Below the pieces are notes generated by a model that saw nothing but the letters and a program-made list of their open reading frames with translations, was not told the origin of the DNA and searched no databases. 64,000 nt of DNA, taken from positions 124,001-188,000 of the forward strand of contig NZ_JALLPO010000008.1 in assembly GCF_023276435.1 (NCBI RefSeq), in the 5' to 3' direction. The position numbers and the translations under genes were made by a program. Every line of letters starts with the position of its first letter. The first letter of the stretch is position 1. This stretch comes from Sphaerisporangium perillae. GTDB taxonomy: Bacteria; Actinomycetota; Actinomycetes; Streptosporangiales; Streptosporangiaceae. Shown here one piece after another: positions 35,953 through 44,393 of this stretch.

Positions 35953-37179
35953 TCAGGTCGCCGCCAAGGCCTCCGTGGGTGCCAGGCGGGCCGCGCGGAT
36001 CGCCGGATACAGGCCCGCGATCGCACCGATCACCACCGTCGCGCCGACGCCGCCCGCCAGCACCCACAGCGGCACGACCGTGGGCCACTTCTGCGTCGTG
36101 GCGTACATTCCGGTCACCAGATAGCCGAGCAGCGCACCGAACGCGCCGCCGAGCAGCGACAGGAGCAGCGACTCCGCGACGAACTGCGTACGGACCTGGC
36201 CCTTTGTGGCGCCCTGCGATCTGCGCAGGCCGATCTCCGAGCGCCTTTCCAGCACCGAGATCACCATCGTGTTGGCGACGCCGATCCCGCCCACGAGCAG
36301 CGCGACCGCGCCCAACCCGAGCAGCAATGCGTCAAAAGTCGCGTTCGTGGCCCGGCGCGCGGCCAGCGCGTCCGACGGCTTCGACACCTGCACCGCGCCC
36401 GGCGCCGACGGGTTGGCCGTGGGCGCGAGCACCGCACGCACCGCCTCCACCTGCGACTCCACCGACCGCGTGTAGACCGTCGTCGGATGCCCGTCAAAGC
36501 CCAGGTACGTCGTGGCCGCCGGCCATCCCATGAGCACCGCCGAGTCGAGCTCCGGCGCGAGCAGCACCTTCTGCAACACCCCGACCACGACCCACCACCG
36601 GCCGCCGATGTAGACGGCGGGCACGTTCCCGAGCCGCTCGGCCGCCGTCGCGCCGAGCACCACCGCCGGATACCGGTCGGTCGCCGCGTTGAGCCAGGCA
36701 CCGTGGTCGAGCGTGCCGCCGACCGTCTTGAGCAGGTCGAGCTTGGCCGCGAGCACGGACAGGCCGCCGGACTGCGCCGCCGGGATCCGGTCGTTGCGAT
36801 AGGCGTAGGTGTCACTGAGCACGCCGGTCGCGGTGACCGACTGCACCGGGCCGATCCACTTGATCATCGCGACCGACTCGTCGGGCAGCGTGGCCTGCTT
36901 GCCGAACATCGTTTTGCCGGGAGACACGGTCAGCATGTTGGTGCCGAGCTTCGCGAGTTCCTGGTCGAGGTCGGCGCGGCTGGAGGCGGAGATGCCGACC
37001 ACCGCGGTCATCGCCGCGATGCCGATCGCGATGCCCAGCGCCGACAGCACGGCGCGCAGCGGGCGCGAGCGCAGGCCGTATCCGCCGAGCCGGGCCAGGT
37101 CCGACGGGCGCAGCCGGGCGGGCCGCAGCGAGCCTTTGGTCCGATTGTGGATGGTGGGCGAGGCGGTTGGGGCGGACAT
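35953..37179 (-). CDS. MacB-type ABC transporter permease
   Basis: 408 aa. N-terminal membrane helix after LRSRPLRAVLSALGIAIGIA, a large extracytoplasmic MacB_PCD domain (about 60-280), then the FtsX-like three-helix block (LLLGLGAVALLVGGIGVANT, LRRSQGATKGQVRTQFVAES, AGGVGATVVIGAIAGLYPAI). It forms a tripartite exporter with the ATPase and adaptor encoded upstream. Its ATG is one base after the ATPase stop. MacB systems export peptides, lipoproteins or antibiotics; the substrate is unknown. Confidence 0.9.
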   Translation of the reverse strand: MSAPTASPTIHNRTKGSLRPARLRPSDLARLGGYGLRSRPLRAVLSALGIAIGIAAMTAVVGISASSRADLDQELAKLGTNMLTVSPGKTMFGKQATLPDESVAMIKWIGPVQSVTATGVLSDTYAYRNDRIPAAQSGGLSVLAAKLDLLKTVGGTLDHGAWLNAATDRYPAVVLGATAAERLGNVPAVYIGGRWWVVVGVLQKVLLAPELDSAVLMGWPAATTYLGFDGHPTTVYTRSVESQVEAVRAVLAPTANPSAPGAVQVSKPSDALAARRATNATFDALLLGLGAVALLVGGIGVANTMVISVLERRSEIGLRRSQGATKGQVRTQFVAESLLLSLLGGAFGALLGYLVTGMYATTQKWPTVVPLWVLAGGVGATVVIGAIAGLYPAIRAARLAPTEALAAT

Positions 37180-37180
37180 C

Positions 37181-37885
37181 TCAGATCACCTGCCCATCGC
37201 GCATCGGCACCTGCCGCGGCAGGCTGTCCGCGATTTCGCGGTCATGCGTGATGACCAGGATCGTCGTGCCCGCCTCGTTCAGCTCGCGCAGCAGTTTCAT
37301 CACCCCGGCGCCGGAGACCGAGTCGAGGTTTCCGGTCGGCTCGTCCGCGAGCAGTAGCGGCGGGTCGCCCGCGACCGCGCGGGCGATGGCCACCCGCTGG
37401 CGCTCGCCGCCGGAGAGCTGGTAGGGGCGGTGGGTGAGCCGGTCGCCCAGGCCGACCCGCACCAGCGCGGCCTCGGCGCGCCGCTCGCGTTCCCGCTTGC
37501 CGACGCCGGTGTAGAGCAGGCCGTCGGCGACGTTGCCCAGCGCGTCCCGCCCCGGCGCGAGGTGGAACTGCTGGAAGACGAAGCCGATGCGCCGGGCGCG
37601 CAGCGCGGAGAGCTGCCGGTCGGACAGCGACGCCACGTCGTGCCCGTCGATTCGCACGGTGCCCTGCGACGGCCGGTCCAGCGTGCCGACCAGGTTCAGC
37701 ATCGTGGACTTGCCCGAGCCCGACGGCCCGACGATCGCCAGCAGTTCGCCGTAGTCGACGACCAGGTCGACCGAGCGCAGCGCGGTGACCCCGCCGGGGT
37801 AGGTCTTGGTGACACCGGCGAGTTCGATCACCGGGTGGCCGACGAGGGTGTCCGGGGCGGTCACGACGGTTGCGAGGGGATTCAC
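37181..37885 (-). CDS. ABC transporter ATP-binding protein (MacB/LolD type)
   Basis: 234 aa. Walker A VGPSGSGKSTML, Q-loop FVFQQFHLAPGRDALGNVA, signature LSGGERQRVAIARA, Walker B PLLLADEPTGNLDS, H-loop LVITHDREIA. The GTG at 37885 overlaps the adaptor stop (GTGA) and is preferred over the much longer open frame that runs antisense-like through the adaptor gene. It powers the adjacent permease. Confidence 0.93.
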   Translation of the reverse strand: MNPLATVVTAPDTLVGHPVIELAGVTKTYPGGVTALRSVDLVVDYGELLAIVGPSGSGKSTMLNLVGTLDRPSQGTVRIDGHDVASLSDRQLSALRARRIGFVFQQFHLAPGRDALGNVADGLLYTGVGKRERERRAEAALVRVGLGDRLTHRPYQLSGGERQRVAIARAVAGDPPLLLADEPTGNLDSVSGAGVMKLLRELNEAGTTILVITHDREIADSLPRQVPMRDGQVI

Positions 37886-38934
37886 GACGGCATCGCCACT
37901 TTCGTGCCGGCCTGCAGCCCGTTCCCGGTGATCTCCACCTTGCCGTCGGCGAAGAGCCCGGTCTCCACCGCCACGATTCGCGTCGTGCTTCCGTCGACGA
38001 CCTGCACCCCGTACCCGCCCTCGGCGAGCGCGAGTAGCGCAGCCACCGGAACGGCCAGCACGTTCGGCCGCTTGCCGGCGGTGAAAGCGACGGTGATGGC
38101 AGCCGTGCCCATGCTCTTGACCGCCGAGGTGAAGCGGATCGTCACCTGGATCTTGGTGGTGTCCGCTTCGCCGTTGTCGCCCTGGCTCACGACCGTGGCG
38201 AGCTTGATGATCTTGCCTGGGACGACCTTCCCGTTGGGAAGTGTGATCTGCACCGTGGCGCCCTGCTTGGCGAGCCGCCCCGAGCTCGTGTCCAGCCCGA
38301 CCGTGGCCAGCGGCGAGGTGCCGGTGACCTTCTCCACGGTGGCGCCGGGCCCGACCACGGTCCCCACCTGCGTACTCAGCGAGTCCACGCGCACCGCGCC
38401 GGCGGCGTACACGATCTGGCTGGGATCCACCGTGCCGATCTTGGGCAGATCGAGATCGTCCTGCCAGTCTTTGACCGCGGAAGCGGTCGCCCAACTGTAT
38501 GTCTTGTCGACGGTGAAGCCGCGGTAGCCGAGCGCCCGGAGGTTCTGCTCGAACTGCTTGACATCGGCGCCCTTGACGCCCGTCGAGAGCGTGCGATAGG
38601 CGGGGAGCGAGCCGTAGAGCAGGGTGACCGGCTTGTTGTCGAGGTGGAAGATCGCCTTGCCGCGGGTGATCGTCGCGCCCTCCGCGGGCAGCCCGGTCAC
38701 GGTGCCGTTGCCGCGCGACGAGATCGTCGTGGTGTCGCCGTGGGCGAGCGTGCCGTCGCGGTTCTCCCGGTCGATCAGCGTTTGCTTGGTGATGTCGGCG
38801 GTGGACGCAGGCGTGCTATTGGCGGAGCTGGGGTTTTCCTCCGCCTCCGGCAGGTTGAAGACCGTGATCGCGGCGGCCACGGCACCGACCAAGAGCACAC
38901 CGGCGACCACACCCACGGTGCGTCGTGCACCCAT
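37882..38934 (-). CDS. Exporter adaptor protein (HlyD/MFP-like) with peptidoglycan-binding domain
   Basis: 350 aa. One N-terminal membrane anchor (TVGVVAGVLLVGAVAAAITV), a barrel/lipoyl-like part (VTGLPAEGATITRGKAIFHL), a PG_binding_1 domain inserted at about residues 118-165 (VKQFEQNLRALGYRGFTVD, TASAVKDWQDDLDLPKIG), and the beta-barrel end (GKRPNVLAVPVAALLALAEG). This layout is typical of Gram-positive MacA-like adaptors. It overlaps the lipoprotein gene by one base and the ATPase by four. Confidence 0.85.
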   Translation of the reverse strand: MGARRTVGVVAGVLLVGAVAAAITVFNLPEAEENPSSANSTPASTADITKQTLIDRENRDGTLAHGDTTTISSRGNGTVTGLPAEGATITRGKAIFHLDNKPVTLLYGSLPAYRTLSTGVKGADVKQFEQNLRALGYRGFTVDKTYSWATASAVKDWQDDLDLPKIGTVDPSQIVYAAGAVRVDSLSTQVGTVVGPGATVEKVTGTSPLATVGLDTSSGRLAKQGATVQITLPNGKVVPGKIIKLATVVSQGDNGEADTTKIQVTIRFTSAVKSMGTAAITVAFTAGKRPNVLAVPVAALLALAEGGYGVQVVDGSTTRIVAVETGLFADGKVEITGNGLQAGTKVAMPS

Positions 38935-39503
38935 CAGGAGTTCCCACCGCTCTTCCGAGGCGGCAGGTACTTAGCGCACTCCTGCATCGCCTTCTGGAAG
39001 GCCGGGTCGTCGGGCTTGATACCAGAAACTTCGGAGTCGAACTTGATGGAGCCGTTCGCGTCGGGGTCGGGATACTTCGCGAATCCGTGGTCCCGTATGC
39101 ACTGCGACACCTGCCGCAGCTTATTGAGATCCTCCGCGCTGATCTGTTGGCCTTGCCGGCCCTCCCAGGGGGAGTACGCCTTGCACGCCTCCTCCGCCTT
39201 ATCAACCTTGCTCTGGTCGGCGCCGTCGGGGGCGTGCACCCCCAGATTGCCCTCGGCATCCGGGTCGGGGAACCACGTGAGGCCCTGATCCCGCATGCAC
39301 TGCGAGAATTTCAGCGCCGAGGCCTGGTCGTTTCCCGCCGTCGCGCTGGCGCCGGCCTTGGGCGTGCCGGAGGTGGCGGTCGCCACCGTTGGGTCATCAT
39401 GACGGGCGCAACCCGCCGTTCCCACGGCAAGCAGCAAAGCAACCGCGACAAGAGTTTGTCGCATCGTCTTCTTCGCCGGCGGCTTATTCGTATTCGTGGA
39501 CAT
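38934..39503 (-). CDS. Lipoprotein with duplicated CMRDxG...PDPD motif, first gene of exporter operon
   Basis: 189 aa. Signal peptide with lipobox GTAGC (LVAVALLLAVGTAGC). The mature part has two copies of one unit: FSQCMRDQGLTWFPDPDAEG and VSQCIRDHGFAKYPDPDANG, each followed by a second Cys (EEACKAY, MQECAKY), so two disulfides are likely. Similar lipoproteins accompany actinobacterial MacB-type exporters with a sensor kinase. A later ATG at 39464 is possible. It overlaps the adaptor gene by one base. Confidence 0.8.
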   Translation of the reverse strand: MSTNTNKPPAKKTMRQTLVAVALLLAVGTAGCARHDDPTVATATSGTPKAGASATAGNDQASALKFSQCMRDQGLTWFPDPDAEGNLGVHAPDGADQSKVDKAEEACKAYSPWEGRQGQQISAEDLNKLRQVSQCIRDHGFAKYPDPDANGSIKFDSEVSGIKPDDPAFQKAMQECAKYLPPRKSGGNS

Positions 39504-39552
39504 GCGTTATGTTCTACGCTTCGACCGGTCACACGACGGGCACAGAAAACGC

Positions 39553-40767
39553 TTAACCGCTATTACTCGGCTTTTCTGCAGCCGGGAAAAGCACCCTGAT
39601 CGCGAGGCCGCCCTCCGGCCGGGCACGCACGGTCAGGTCCGCCGAGTGGGCAGCGGCGATCGACTGGACGATGGACAGCCCGAGGCCGTGATGACCGTCG
39701 TCGGCCGTCCGGTCGAGCCGCTGGAACGGGCTGAGAAGCTGGTCCACCATCTCCGGCGGGACGGGCCGCCCGGTGTTGGTCACCGACAGGAAGGAGCGCG
39801 CGCCCTCCGTGCCCGTCGCCACCTCCACCCGCCCGTCCGGGACGTTGTAACTCATCGCGTTGTCGACCAGGTTGGCCACCAGCCGCTCGACGAGGGCGGG
39901 GTCGCCGGTGACCCGGGCGGGCCGGACCTCCGCCGCGACGGCCAGGTCTTGTCGTCGCGCCTCCGGGTCGGCGGCCCGCAGCACGTCGCCGGTCAGCCTG
40001 GACAGGTCGACGCTCACCAGGCGGTCCAGGCCGCGCTCGCTGGTCGCCAGGACGAGCAGCGACTCGAGGAGCCGGGCCTGCTGCTCACTGACGGCCATCA
40101 ATTGCTCGAACTGCCCGCGGAACGAGTCCGCCGTCGCGTCCGGGTCGATGACGGCTTCCTCCAGCAGGGCGTGTTCCAGCGTCAGCGGCGTACGCAACTC
40201 GTGTGCGGCGTTGGCGACGAACCGCTTGTGCGAGTCGAGTGCCGCATCCAACCGGCCGAGCAGCCCGTCGACGGTGTCCGCGAGATTCTTGAGCTCGTCG
40301 CGCGGCCCGGTGACGGCCAGCCGCTCGTGCACATTTCGCGCCGAGATGCGCTGGATGCTGGTTGTCATGGTCTGCAGCGGCCGCAGCACCCGCCCGGCCA
40401 CCAGCCAGCCGAGCACGGCCGAGAGCACCGACATGAGGGCGAGCGCCACGCCCGACTGCACGAGCAACTGATGCATGATCTCCGCCTGCTGCCGGCGGGC
40501 CTGCTCCCGGACCGCCTCGGCGATGCGCCGCTCCGCCTCGGGCAGCTGGGCGTCCCCCGGCAAGGTCTCCCCCAGGTAGATGCTGACGCTCCGCCCACCG
40601 GACGGCGTCGTGCTGGTCGTGGACATCGCGACGTTCGGCCCGCTGTGCGCGAACAGAAGATAGGTGATGGCCAGCAGAACGGCGCCGGATAGCAGGAAGA
40701 GCACGCCGTACAGGAGGGTGAGCCGCAGCCGGACCCGCATGCCGGAAATCTTGGACTTCAGGCCCAT
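39553..40767 (-). CDS. Sensor histidine kinase (HAMP, HisKA, HATPase)
   Basis: 404 aa from ATG 40767, 16 bases after the response-regulator stop. First membrane helix LTLLYGVLFLLSGAVLLAIT, a sensor loop of about 70 residues, second helix SGVALALMSVLSAVLGWLV, HAMP (LRPLQTMTTSIQRISARNVH), phosphoacceptor His in VANAAHELRTPLT, N box VANLVDNAMSYN, and G box HGLGLSIVQSI. It probably senses an envelope-active compound and controls the neighbouring exporter operon 50 bases downstream on the same strand. Confidence 0.92.
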   Translation of the reverse strand: MGLKSKISGMRVRLRLTLLYGVLFLLSGAVLLAITYLLFAHSGPNVAMSTTSTTPSGGRSVSIYLGETLPGDAQLPEAERRIAEAVREQARRQQAEIMHQLLVQSGVALALMSVLSAVLGWLVAGRVLRPLQTMTTSIQRISARNVHERLAVTGPRDELKNLADTVDGLLGRLDAALDSHKRFVANAAHELRTPLTLEHALLEEAVIDPDATADSFRGQFEQLMAVSEQQARLLESLLVLATSERGLDRLVSVDLSRLTGDVLRAADPEARRQDLAVAAEVRPARVTGDPALVERLVANLVDNAMSYNVPDGRVEVATGTEGARSFLSVTNTGRPVPPEMVDQLLSPFQRLDRTADDGHHGLGLSIVQSIAAAHSADLTVRARPEGGLAIRVLFPAAEKPSNSG

Positions 40768-40783
40768 GAGGATCCCATCCCGT

Positions 40784-41437
40784 TCAGATTCGATAGCCGG
40801 CCCGGGGAACGGTCTGAATGACGGGCGGCTCACCAAGCTTCGACCGGAGGCGGTTCATGGTCGCCTTCACCGTCGTCGTGAACGGGTCGGTGGCCTCGTC
40901 CCACACCCGTTCCAGGAGTTCCTCGGCGGAGACGACCCGGCCCTGCGCGGCGAGCAGGTATTCGAGGACGGCCAGCTCCTTGGGGTTGAGCGCCAGCCGC
41001 GCCCCGGCCCGGGTGGCGACCCGCTGGGCCGGGTCGAGCGCCAGGTCACCGCGCACCAGCACGGGCGGCACGGCGGGCTGGGAACGCCGGCCGAGCGCCC
41101 GGATGCGGGCCACCAACTCGGGATAGGCGAACGGCTTCGGCAGGTAGTCGTCCGCGCCGATGGTGAGGCCCTGCACCCGGTCGGCGATGGTGCCGGCCGC
41201 GGTCAGCATGAGCACCCGGGTGCGCAGCGGCTCCCGCATCAGCCGACGGCACACCTCGTCGCCGGAAACACCCGGCAAATCCCGGTCGAGGACCACCACG
41301 TCATAGTCGACCTCGACGGCGCGGTCGAGGGCCGTCGTCCCGTCATACGCCACGTCGACCGCCATGCCCTCGCGCCGCAGAACCCGTGCCACCGAATCGG
41401 CGAGCCGCACGTGATCCTCAACCACCAGGACCCTCAT
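40784..41437 (-). CDS. OmpR-family response regulator
   Basis: 217 aa. Receiver domain with acidic pair VVEDH, phospho-Asp in DYDVVVLDRDLPG (about residue 51), Thr in LMLTAAG and Lys in YLPKPFA. The winged-helix DNA-binding domain covers about 125-217 (ALNPKELAVLEYLLAAQGRV, TTTVKATMNRLRSKLGEPP). First gene of the kinase pair and likely regulator of the exporter operon. Confidence 0.93.
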   Translation of the reverse strand: MRVLVVEDHVRLADSVARVLRREGMAVDVAYDGTTALDRAVEVDYDVVVLDRDLPGVSGDEVCRRLMREPLRTRVLMLTAAGTIADRVQGLTIGADDYLPKPFAYPELVARIRALGRRSQPAVPPVLVRGDLALDPAQRVATRAGARLALNPKELAVLEYLLAAQGRVVSAEELLERVWDEATDPFTTTVKATMNRLRSKLGEPPVIQTVPRAGYRI

Positions 41438-41620
41438 CCGTCTCTCTCCCGACCGCCCGTGTCCGCCTCCGATCCGGAACGCCAGCGTACGGGTGAGACG
41501 GTCACATGGTTGTCACAACGGCCCCCGGCATGGCGAACACCAGCTCTACGGTGGCGGGGCGCCCCTACAGGCACCGACCCTTGACGTCTACGAGGGCACA
41601 GAGATGACCTCGTGGCTGCG
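41438..41620. other. Intergenic region upstream of the two-component operon
   Basis: Presumed promoter of the minus-strand regulator-kinase operon. A GGTCACATGGTTGTCACAAC stretch at 41501-41520 contains near-repeated TCACA words, but no operator can be assigned. Confidence 0.3.
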
Positions 41621-41740
41621 CGCCCGCGTTGGGGTGTGGAGTCGCACTCGGTCGGCGACTGCCTCCGCGTGGTGATGAGAGAACACTGCGAACACCGCCG
41701 CTTCGCGGTGCGCGACCTCGCGCTGCTCGAAGCGCGCTGA
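41621..41740 (+). pseudogene. DinB-like protein, C-terminal remnant
   Basis: The frame ending at TGA 41740 reads RPRWGVESHSVGDCLRVVM then REHCEHRRFAVRDLALLEAR. This matches the last helix pair of DinB-superfamily proteins (the VGDCLRV..NEEWEHRxFAVRDLDxLE pattern). No start or N-terminal metal ligands remain. Confidence 0.4.
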
Positions 41741-41838
41741 GTTCGGCAGTGCCGGAGCTCGCCACGACGCGAATGCAATATCGATTCAACAACGTCCTGA
41801 CATGCCGCGCGCAGCGAACTCGTTGGTTCGCCTGCTGG

Positions 41839-42102
41839 TCAGACATCGACGGCCAGGCGGACCGTCACCATGTCGCCTAACTCAAGCCCTTCGGTCTTCC
41901 GCACCCACGCCTTCACCGGCACGAGGTACCGCCCATCTTTCGGGAACAGCGATGTCTTCCACCCGGTTCCCCCGACCTGCGCCGTGACCGGGATCATCCC
42001 CCAGCCGTAGGTCACGAGGGCAGAAGTCGCTTCCAGCTCACCGCACTCCTGTTCGGGAACGGTGATGAAGTGCCACGGTGCCGGGCCTTTCCAGAACCAC
42101 AT
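41839..42102 (-). CDS. DUF1905-domain protein, possibly 5' truncated
   Basis: 87 aa from ATG 42102. DUF1905 pattern: MWFWKGPAPWHFITVPEQEC, then YGWGMIPVTAQVGGTGWKTS and PVKAWVRKTEGLELGDMVTV. The conserved LEFSGE segment lies just upstream in the same frame with no ATG, GTG or TTG before an in-frame stop, so the true start is either non-standard or lost by mutation. Function unknown; these are small beta-rich cytoplasmic proteins. Confidence 0.65.
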   Translation of the reverse strand: MWFWKGPAPWHFITVPEQECGELEATSALVTYGWGMIPVTAQVGGTGWKTSLFPKDGRYLVPVKAWVRKTEGLELGDMVTVRLAVDV

Positions 42103-42393
42103 CTCGCCGCTGAACTCCAGGTTCGTTCGATCAGGATAGGAGCCGACCAGTTCCAGCAGAAGCGTTCACGCGGCCAGTTGACCGGCGATCGCGGCCGTGT
42201 TCGACATCCGCTCATGCCGCTGATCGGGGGGCAGGGGGTACGCACAGGTGCTCGACTCTGCCGATGAGCGTGTGGGCAGCCCAGGCGGCATTCACGCTGT
42301 GAGAAGTCGGGACGCGGCGCGCGGCGTCAGCGACGCGAACGCCGCGCCCACGGTGAGCTGAAGCTACTCGTTGCTGGCGGGCATTGGCGTCGC
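42103..42393. other. Intergenic region
   Basis: About 290 bases between two minus-strand genes. Apart from the likely lost 5' end of the DUF1905 gene, I see no gene or structure. Confidence 0.35.
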
Positions 42394-43023
42394 TCATTCC
42401 TCCACGTCGACGGTGGACAGCGGCACGGTGGCGGCGGACCGCAGTCTCGCGTGGATGGCGGTCCGGGCGCGCCGGTAGGCAACAGGGTCGTCGTGTAACA
42501 GCGATGTGGCGTTGGCCATCTCCAGCAGCGCGATCAACTCGAAGGCGAGCTGTTCGGCATCGGTCGTCTTCACGAGGTCGCCGAGTTGGCGTGCGTCCTC
42601 GATCGTGCGTGTCATCAGGCGGGTCCAGTCGAGGCCGGCGGCAGCTACCGCGTCGCGAACGGGGCCCGGGCGGGCATCGAACTCGGCGGCAACGGTGAAG
42701 AAGAAGCATCCGCCCGGGAACACCCGCCGCTGTGAGTAGTTCAGCCAGGTGTCGCACAGCCGCCACAGTCGATGCAGGCCCGGCGCGATGGCCATGGCGG
42801 GCTGGACCACCTCGTCCAGGTACACGGCGGACGCGGCGCGCAGGGTGGCGAGCTGAAGTTCCTCCTTGGAGCCGAAGTAGCCGAACAGCCCGCTCTTGCT
42901 CACGCCGAGGTCGGCGGCAAGCCGTCCGATCGACAGGCCCTCCAGGCCGTCCTTCGAGGCGATGTCCGCCGCGCGACGAAGGATCGTCGCGCGGGCACGC
43001 TCGTCACGTGGCCGACCCGCCAT
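42394..43023 (-). CDS. TetR-family repressor
   Basis: 209 aa. N-terminal helix-turn-helix (TILRRAADIASKDGLEGLSI, LAADLGVSKSGLFGYFGSKE), then a ligand domain with the YSQRRVFPGGCFF segment of the TetR_C_16-like group. It is divergent from the gene at 43145, with a 20-bp palindrome in between that is the probable operator, so it likely represses both itself and that gene. Confidence 0.92.
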   Translation of the reverse strand: MAGRPRDERARATILRRAADIASKDGLEGLSIGRLAADLGVSKSGLFGYFGSKEELQLATLRAASAVYLDEVVQPAMAIAPGLHRLWRLCDTWLNYSQRRVFPGGCFFFTVAAEFDARPGPVRDAVAAAGLDWTRLMTRTIEDARQLGDLVKTTDAEQLAFELIALLEMANATSLLHDDPVAYRRARTAIHARLRSAATVPLSTVDVEE

Positions 43024-43086
43024 GCCGGAACCCTACCCTCGTTGATTCGCTCATTCAGCGTACGGACGTTCGGTTGATCGTAACTC

Positions 43087-43128
43087 AGCACGTGCTATCG
43101 TCCTTTTCAAGCACGAACGATCGTGCTT
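43087..43128. promoter_or_regulatory. Palindromic operator(s) for the TetR regulator
   Basis: AAGCACGAACGATCGTGCTT at 43109-43128 is a perfect palindrome with 8-bp arms and a 4-bp centre, lying 17-36 bases before the start of the plus-strand gene. AGCACGTGCT at 43087-43096 is a second palindrome sharing the AGCACG half-site. Confidence 0.75.
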
Positions 43129-43144
43129 AAAATAGGGAAGGTTG

Positions 43145-43558
43145 ATGGGGATGTCGGACGTCGAAAGGGGTCGCGTGCTGCGGACCTCATGGACACCGGG
43201 GCCGGACGTTGACGCCACCGGCGCCGTGCTCGTCGCGGTGACGGCGTTCCGCGCCGACCACGCGCGGGACCTGCCCGGGATCTACCGGGCCGGCATGCGC
43301 CTGCGCAGCGCCTGGCCGGACCTGGCAGGTGCGGTTGGCATGTGGTTGTGGACCAAACCGCTGAGGCGCCAGTGCGGTTCGGTGTCGGTCTGGCGAGACC
43401 AGGACGCGCTACGGCAGTTCGTGGCATTGCCCGACCACGTGGTGATCACGAAGCGGTACCGACGGCGTGGCCGTCTGACATCGACCACATGGGCGGCCGA
43501 GCGGTGCGAACCGTCAATCATCTGGCGGGAGGCCCGCGCGCACCTTACGGATCGGTGA
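43145..43558 (+). CDS. Small ABM/DUF3291-like protein under TetR control
   Basis: 137 aa. It contains AVLVAVTAFRADHARDLPGI, MRLRSAWPDLAGAVGMWLWT, SVSVWRDQDALRQFVALPDH and VVITKRYRRRGRLTSTTWAA, the alternating strands and helices of a dimeric alpha/beta-barrel protein of the monooxygenase-like type. ATG 43145 has GGGAAGG just upstream. The substrate is unknown; the TetR operator suggests inducible expression, perhaps by a small hydrophobic compound. Confidence 0.6.
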   Translation: MGMSDVERGRVLRTSWTPGPDVDATGAVLVAVTAFRADHARDLPGIYRAGMRLRSAWPDLAGAVGMWLWTKPLRRQCGSVSVWRDQDALRQFVALPDHVVITKRYRRRGRLTSTTWAAERCEPSIIWREARAHLTDR

Positions 43559-43720
43559 GCCGCTGAGAGATCAGTCGCACCCTACTGGGGAGGACATCCG
43601 ACTCTGCCGAGTGTCGTGCGTTTCGGCGTCCTGTTCGTGTGGGGTCGTGGCGGGTGCTGCCGAATACGTGGGCAGACGACATGGCCGGGCGTCGCTGGTG
43701 TGTTTCGGGATGGGCGGCGG

Positions 43721-44200
43721 TCACTTCCAGGCGTGCCGCAACCCGTCGACGAACGCGGCGAACTCGGCCCGCTGCTCATCGGTCATCGGGTCCTTCGGGA
43801 TCGTGACCGCCTGGATCTTGCCGAACATGATGTACCAGACCTCGGGGGTCTCGATGGCGCGGCCGAGGCCGGCCCACCGAAACCGCGACTCGGCTAGCGG
43901 GTAGGTCACGGTGACCCACTCGTCGTCCAGAGTCACGTGAGACCCGTCCTTGATGACGTTGGACTGCGCACGCATTGACCAAGTCAACGTGATCGGTGCG
44001 ATCGCGACCACGAACAGCAGGCCGAGGATCACGGCCAGGTAGGCGAGCGGCGTCGAGGGGTCCAGTGCCAGCAGGGCAAGGCCGAGGACGATCAGCACTC
44101 CGCCCAGGATGCGGATGAGTTTCATCTGTGGACGGAGGAGGAATTGGAGTGTTCGCCGTAGCCGTTTCTCGTCGTGGGGGACCCACATGGATATCTGCAC
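43721..44200 (-). CDS. YcxB-like membrane protein
   Basis: 159 aa. Two membrane helices (ILGGVLIVLGLALLALDPS, AYLAVILGLLFVVAIAPITL), then a YcxB-type cytoplasmic domain: VTLDDEWVTVTYPLAESRFR, ETPEVWYIMFGKIQAVTIPK, DEQRAEFAAFVDGLRHAW. No defined function. It is a single gene. Confidence 0.75.
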   Translation of the reverse strand: MQISMWVPHDEKRLRRTLQFLLRPQMKLIRILGGVLIVLGLALLALDPSTPLAYLAVILGLLFVVAIAPITLTWSMRAQSNVIKDGSHVTLDDEWVTVTYPLAESRFRWAGLGRAIETPEVWYIMFGKIQAVTIPKDPMTDEQRAEFAAFVDGLRHAWK

Positions 44201-44393
44201 CGTCGCATCCTAGATCGAGCGTCAATGGGTGCTGGCGGCCACGCCATCAGCCTGCTCGCGCTCGCGTGGCGGTGTCTCGCAGCGCCCGACGAACGTGCGG
44301 GGACTGTGGGGCGGCAGACTGCTTCATCGCTCCGGGGCGCCCACAGTCAGCGGAAGGACGTTTGGGCGTTACCGCATCAACTGCTGGTACGGC

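Noticed and set aside
37886-38494. Upstream extension of the ABC ATPase to 437 aa
   Set aside because: It lies inside the adaptor gene in another frame; the GTGA overlap at 37882-37885 marks the true start.
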